Below, piece by piece: positions 58,201-64,000 of a DNA stretch of 64,000 nucleotides. The stretch spans positions 5,435,001-5,499,000 of the forward strand of contig CM024185.1 of the NCBI GenBank assembly GCA_013433145.1, in the 5' to 3' direction. Every line of letters begins with the position of its first letter. Within the stretch, counting starts at the first letter, position 1. Under the pieces are notes generated by a model that worked only from the letters and a program-made list of their open reading frames with translations, was not told the DNA's origin and made no database searches. Source of the stretch: Ascaris suum. Lineage: Eukaryota > Nematoda > Chromadorea > Rhabditida > Ascarididae. A program made the translations under genes and the position numbers.

Positions 58201-61200
58201 ATGTGGACACATAAATAAGTGTCATTCATATATAACAGTTTCGATGCACCAAAGGTGTAATTCATCAAAATATTATTAACAGCCAGCTGGTGCGAATTAT
58301 TGAGCATTTTCAGTGATTTTCAGTAAAAACACGAGCTCAGGATGAATATTTCCAGCTGTGTGTTTTCAAGCATCGCAGAATTCACAGCGGAATGTCCTAT
58401 TGTCTCCTCCTCTGCGATCTTTCTCCTGAGGACCCTCCCTCCTCCCACCGATCATCGGAATTTACAGCTTTTACAAAACAACGAAACTCTTCTTCCGAAC
58501 TAGCACTATCCCTAATCTACTGCCGCCTCCGCAAACAGTAAAAGTTGCTCTCTTCGAAAATTATTTATCTGTTATTCCCCACTGCTGCTGTTTCACTTTC
58601 TTTATTAATATTAAAATCTTCATTTAAGCAATTTTTTTTGCATAAATCTAAGTACGAAGCCAATATTCCTGATCATGCTCTTTGTAATCAACATTATCTT
58701 TGACCCATAAGAAATCACCATGGGGAAAACGATAACTCAGAGGATACTGAACTGAACTGAGGTACCACTACTATTACTGATGAAAATAACACGTTAGTTG
58801 CAATTTAGCCTATACAGCTCGGGAAAGGAAAAAATTCAGGTGAACTGTTAAACAGGTTTAAAAACCAAGTGAAGTAGCGTGTTAAAGAATTTCTCTGCTG
58901 ATGAAAAAAAAAAAGAAAATAGATTGAGTTGTGAATATTGAGAGATCACAGTGACGTGAATGTGATCGGGTATTGTTGGATTGCAATACCTTATCTGGTT
59001 GAATTGTTGGCCATTCGTATAGAATATACGAAAAATCAATAATTTTATATGATTTTATTCAATGAAATGTTATCCACAAAATTAAGAATTCAAATACACG
59101 TTTCTGGATGAAAGGAAGAGAAACATTTTTTGGCTAATGCAGCTATAGTGAATCACAAATTCATCTCACAGATAGCGTTGATTCACTTCGTTTTTTTCAA
59201 CTAGCAGAATACTGACCAATAAAATTGCAGTAAAGAATATAGTAAATACCTTGGCATAGTATCTTCATCGACACCACTGAGATCGACAATGTATTCGATA
59301 TTGAGTCGACATAGCATAGTAAGATTGAGCACCGCGTCTAGACCACCACAATAAACTGTATCGTCGACTTGAAACGCCTATAAACGTAACGTGAAGTTAA
59401 AACTTAACATGAAGGGAATGTGTTACTGCTAGAAACAAGCGAATGTTGAACTGAGGTATCCGAGTGGTCGCTCGACGCACTCTGAAATGACCTTTCAACT
59501 TCTACTGATCATATTTTATCACTTATCATATAGAATAAGCCGTTTGTAACAGACTGAAGATTGCTCTCACTGTTATCTTTAAGGAAGGACTTCCTCACTG
59601 CTCGCTGCATTTTTCATTTCCTTTCATAATAATGACCAAAGATTCGGTCACTATCGTTGTGTGAGCACTGTGACGTAGTAATGACCAGTGACCATACTGT
59701 GATACATTATGCCATGGTATATTGTATGTTGCTATGTTACTCATACTTAGGCCTCAAAGTTTGAACGAAACCAAAATAAGTTGTAAAGGGTATGAGGAAT
59801 TTGCTGATATGAAATGCATAACCTCTCCGCATGTTGTATCTCGAACTGCACTGATATATTCAATGTTTTCGAAGTGCACACCTTTTGAAGCGACAAAAAA
59901 AATCTCATCGCAAAGGTTTACAACATGAGATTTCCATATTGAACTGATTTTAGGTTTTCGCATCGTTTTTTTCAGCATTTTGTGTTGCAAAAAAAAAAAT
60001 TTTTTTCTTTTTGCAATAGAGCCCTATGAATGCAAATTTTTTTTAAAAGCGATTTTAGCAAAAAAAAGCGAATCTAAATTCTAAAGCATTTAAAGAAGAG
60101 TTGAAATGTTCAGATCTCGTTATTTGCATAGCAATTTTTTTTTTCAGATAAGGTCGACGAATCGAGTAGAAATTCTCTGATGAAAACCGAGGAAATCAAT
60201 GAAACTTTTCATCAAGGCGAGCAAAGCATGTTGAAAAACCTTTACTCTAATATATATAAAGTACAGCGCTCGGTGAGCAAGAAGAACTACCGGAAGAACA
60301 GACATGCATATGCTACCTGCCATACGAGTTCGCCCATATAATGAGTCCGAGGTCTCGATGCAACCAGTGACGCAGCGTTGTGATTAGCAAGTGAAGTTGG
60401 ATGTAGAGGGGTAATATTCCTCGAATCCCCATCATTGTGTGATGTTTTTGAATCAATGCTCGTTTCACAAGTCATTGATGAACGACTTTTTGGCTCCATC
60501 TGGAAAAAAAAAGAATCTTTTTCTGATATTACAATCTTCACATGTCACGGCTGAATGATATAGAAAAATAACTGACTAAAAAAATTTGAATTGAGAATAA
60601 ATTCTGATTTCATTCTTTAAAAAATTTCATTGAAGATAATTGATACCTCGGCTAAAAATATGCAAAGCGAAATTAGTAAATTCTTCAAGAATATCTTCAA
60701 CATCATCGAATCGATATTTAGGCAACAATTTTACTCAAAACATTGATGCGAATAACAAAAGATGCTTTTTCTTCTAAATTCAATGACAATTCTTTGATGA
60801 AATCTTCAATATTTTCTGCTAGGATTTTTCAATTATTATTTATTATCATCTGAACATCTCAATAATAAAGGTGAATTCCTCTTCTGTCAATTATGAAATG
60901 AACAGGGATGCTCAGGTATGCCAGAAAAGGTTATATGCTATATATGCTATGCTAGGTTGCCCAGGTATGCCAGATAAGGTTGCCCAGGTATGCCAGATAA
61001 GGTTGCCCAGGTTTACCTCATTTAGTAAATCAAATGATTTAGCTTGATAAAGACTGCATGTCTGTTTTTATGAAATGAAATGAAACCATTAAATCAATCA
61101 ATTTTCATATCTGTCAATACTGCATGACAATGCAGAAAACCAAAGTCGCACTGGGATGGTTTGAATGGAAAATAATTTGCATGTAGAAAAGCAAAAACTA

Positions 61201-63645
61201 TGCGGCATCCCGCGATACACATTACACTCGAAATTCCACTCTATAGTTTTGCTGATTTATAAGCCGTAAAACAGACAAACAGACATACTCAGACATACAT
61301 GCATACATATAGACCTCCCTTGAATGTCTTTGCTCAACTTCGCTGAACTATAAAAAGAACAAGTATCAAATTGCAGTAACTAACCTACATTTCATTCCAC
61401 TGCGAACTACTGAACTTTGGAGCGTAGAAAACAATAACAATGAGTCTTACCTTTTAATTATACATCCCCGGGAAGGGATGAAAAAATTTACCAACCCGTG
61501 GAACAGCCGGTAACAATATGAAAGAATTCATTTCGTGTACAACTTAATGATTTATATGGTGTGACGAAGAAATCCCCATGAAATTCCCTTTCCCCTCAAG
61601 AAATAAATTTGCAGGTTGATGAAAGTCGACGTTTTTGAGATGCCCTTCTTAAAGTTAAACCTTTTCCAGGTATTGATAACTGGCACCGGTTCTTCTATTT
61701 TCTAACTATACGAATAAATATCAACCCGTCTCGTCGATTATTTAGTTGCGATATCGGTCAAATCTGGATAAATAATCCATATATAGATCCCCGGGTAGGA
61801 TATTAATTATAGAACAGGAAATTATGATGATGTGAGCCGCTTCTAGGTGGGTAAAAAATATTTTAAAGAATTAAGAGAGTACTAGAAATTTCAAAAATTG
61901 TTTCTAGACGCAAAATATACTGACAAATAAAACTTAATAATTACTCGAAAGTTTCATAACTCAATTTTCATTCTATTTTGTGAAAAGTAAAACGATTACT
62001 GGCAAGATGCCAATTAGTAAGAAAAAATTAGTGTAAAAATAATGAAGTAAAATTATTTGCATTTGCCATGTGAAAAGAAAATAATGAACCAATTACTGTT
62101 TTATTAATAGTATCATTATTGACTTATTTATTATGGTTGATGAGTTCCGTTATTCAAAGATAAATTTTGAAGGTATTTATATACCTAATGATGGATAAGT
62201 TTATTACAACAGCTATGAAATATTGCAATGTCGTTACTATTTTAACTATTTCAATCGTCTTATTTACTATTTCAGTTTACTGCAATTACCACTTTAATTA
62301 TCGCTATACCAGTATTTTCCATTACATGTGAACCTTGTGAACTATTACTTCTTAAATGCATCAATTTATTTTAAGACGCATGAGAGAGCGATATATGCGA
62401 AGGAAGTATATCGAAAGAATGATAGAGGATAAGAATTTCTACCTGTGCGGCAGGATGAACGGTTATGAGTCGAGAAGCTCGAGAGGTGCCCGCATCTGGC
62501 CGTAGACTTACGATATTCGCCGAATTTGGTGTTCCTTTTGGAGAATCTGAAATATTCATTTCATTTTAACCTAACGCAATGAAAATTTTATTCTCCACAA
62601 TATCTCCAATTGCTTCAATTAGCAATAATCAACTGAGAGAAATATAAAGCAAATAGCAATTAATAATTAATTAAATATTTTACGAAATGAAAATAATATT
62701 TTGAAAGTTTTCAATGACATAAACGAAAGAATTATGAAGTAATCCGGAAAATCACTCTTGAAGTATAGAAACAAGTTTTTTTTTGAAGCACTCATATTAT
62801 CAACAACTTTAATATAACCGGAAGAACTGGTTTGTTTTTTTTTTGAGTGATAAAATAATATATATAAATCGACTTTCATTTGTAAATTGTAACGGAGGAC
62901 AAAAGGATAGCATAACCCTTAATGAGGATGTTTCCAAAAGTCTTTTATTGAAATAATGAAGCGTTAAAGAAATAAACATATAGAAATCGTTTAAAGCAAA
63001 AAAAAAACTTTTTTTGTGTGTGTGTGGGGAGGGGGGGGGGGGGTTGCTATAACATCTCCATTCCTTGTCTAATTATAAAAAAGAGGAAATAAGGAGAAAC
63101 AAAATTTGTCATTGAAGAAATTTCAATCGCCACAAATATAGCCTTAACCTGCTTCTCTCTCTCTCTCTCTACCCCCCCCCCCCCTTCGCCTAAACACTCC
63201 TTCCTATACAATTTGGGTAATTTCAACGGATGATATAACCAAATATATGTTTTGTGGATGTATTATATTATGCAGCAATACTTCTCGAATATTTATTTGT
63301 CCTAATATTGCTGCAAAATTGCGAAAAACTGAAAACAAGTGGCTTCATCGAATGGTAATTTTCATTCAGCAGCACTAACTAGATTCTATTTTGGTTTTTA
63401 AATAACGAAAAATCCTGAATCGAAAATTCCATAACGACGCCAAAGTACCACTTACGGTATTTTAGGATGCCATTAGATGGAAATAAAACATAGTCTTACG
63501 ACCTTCTTCTTTGCTATCGGCACTTATCGGCCAGCCATCTGTAACAAAGCAGCTTGAAATGCTCGCTCGGCTGTCACGTTTCTTGAGATAAAGCTGAATT
63601 TGGCCCGTTTCCAAAGCAGCCGAATTGGCAGATGACGCTCTCGGC
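55217..63645 (-). CDS. dual-specificity-phosphatase-like protein lacking catalytic Cys (5' partial)
   Basis: Seven exons, all phases matching, with stop at 55217: 63645-63500, 62546-62443, 60499-60317, 59377-59250, 57893-57803, 56824-56636, 55414-55217. The first is entered in phase 2, so the gene continues beyond the right edge. The N-terminal half is a Ser/Thr/Arg-rich, probably disordered region (for example SRSSMTCETSIDSKTSH). The phosphatase-like domain starts at VDDTVYCGGLDAVLNLTMLC and continues with NIEYIVDLSG, DLIPYFEDFIALI, the P-loop VLVHSHYGRNRAPAFTAAYL, and a C-terminal helix region with ISDTLQRALMRW. The family motif is HCx5R; here it is H-S-x5-R, with the Ser codon at 56735-56737. 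The Gly and the phosphate-binding Arg remain. Known pseudophosphatases such as STYX also lack the Cys and bind phosphoproteins without cleaving them, so a binding or scaffold role is inferred. The 57893-57803 exon, GECPCLCSRRTAHSR, is Cys-rich and unusual for the fold. Confidence 0.82.
60908..61013 (+). repeat. 23-bp tandem repeat
   Basis: Two exact copies of GGTTGCCCAGGTATGCCAGA plus TAA at 60955-60977 and 60978-61000, a third partial copy to 61013, and a degraded copy (CTCAGGTATGCCAGAAAAGG) just before. It lies in an intron of the phosphatase-like gene. Each full unit contains CAGGTATG, which resembles a splice donor. Confidence 0.9.
63013..63043 (+). repeat. T-run, (GT)n and G13
   Basis: TTTTTT, GTGTGTGTGTG, GGGA and then thirteen G (63031-63043), in the intron 62547-63499. 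Confidence 0.9.
63153..63184 (+). repeat. (CT)n followed by C13
   Basis: About eight CT units, then A and thirteen C (63172-63184), in the intron 62547-63499. Confidence 0.9.
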
Positions 63646-64000
63646 CTGAAAACAACAGTCCTCTAATCACTGTCGTGCAAAAAATGCAATGCCCCACTTT
63701 ATCGATCGGCTACCATACTCAGTCGATACTATCAGCTCACTCTTAATTAACTGCACAGACACATACGAACCATATATTACTGAAGAATCCCCCCTTCCCC
63801 CTTATGGAATGGGCTCAAGGAAGCAGTAAATGTGTAAATGTCCTAGGCTCAGAAATAAAGCATCTTGCCACTCGCTTGCCTCACTAGGTTGATTATGGCT
63901 GAACACTTAAGTCCACCATGCCATCAGTATAAAAAGTCGTTGTTTTAATGGCTCAGCCGCTAGTTATTCTTTTATGAAATAATTTGAAGGTGGAAAAGTG

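Overview
This is AT-rich eukaryotic DNA that reads as a nematode genome. Five spliced genes can be traced exon by exon from matching splice phases and protein similarity, and all five lie on the minus strand. Coding sequence is a small fraction of each gene. Most exons are 60-270 bp and introns run from about 0.3 to 2.7 kb. Donors are mostly GTAAGT, GTTAGT or GTGAGT types and acceptors are TTTCAG, TTTAG or TTGCAG types. The nematode call is inferred from how the BCS1 and Kri1 proteins read and from the splice signals. The species and clade cannot be fixed from the window, although the long introns are unlike compact Caenorhabditis genes.

Reading leftwards along the minus strand, the genes are as follows. 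(1) A dual-specificity-phosphatase-like gene (55217-63645) enters from the right edge, so its 5' end is missing; its signature cysteine is replaced by serine. (2) An unidentified multi-exon gene rich in charged helices (46153-51283) has an unresolved 5' end and one unresolved internal exon. (3) A clear BCS1 orthologue (36598-43249 plus an unresolved start exon) encodes the AAA ATPase that inserts the Rieske iron-sulfur protein into mitochondrial complex III. (4) A TMEM59-like single-pass membrane protein (25391-31151) has a signal peptide, a Cys-rich ectodomain and a C-terminal PPxY motif. (5) A complete KRI1 gene (3149-22325) encodes a nucleolar factor for 40S ribosome assembly. The genes have no obvious shared pathway. 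They are separated by about 3-5.4 kb, so this looks like ordinary single-gene organisation rather than an operon.

Between and within the genes there are: about a dozen C or G homopolymers of 8-18 bases scattered in AT-rich DNA; a roughly 90-bp (AT)n tract; 36-bp and 23-bp tandem repeats; a decayed copy of a BCS1 exon boundary just downstream of BCS1; clusters of TTTGCA/TGCAAA words; and several short open frames with protein-like composition that cannot be assigned. No tRNA, rRNA, CRISPR or intact transposon was recognised. Splice junctions were placed by eye and checked for phase, so single junctions may be off even where the gene call is firm.
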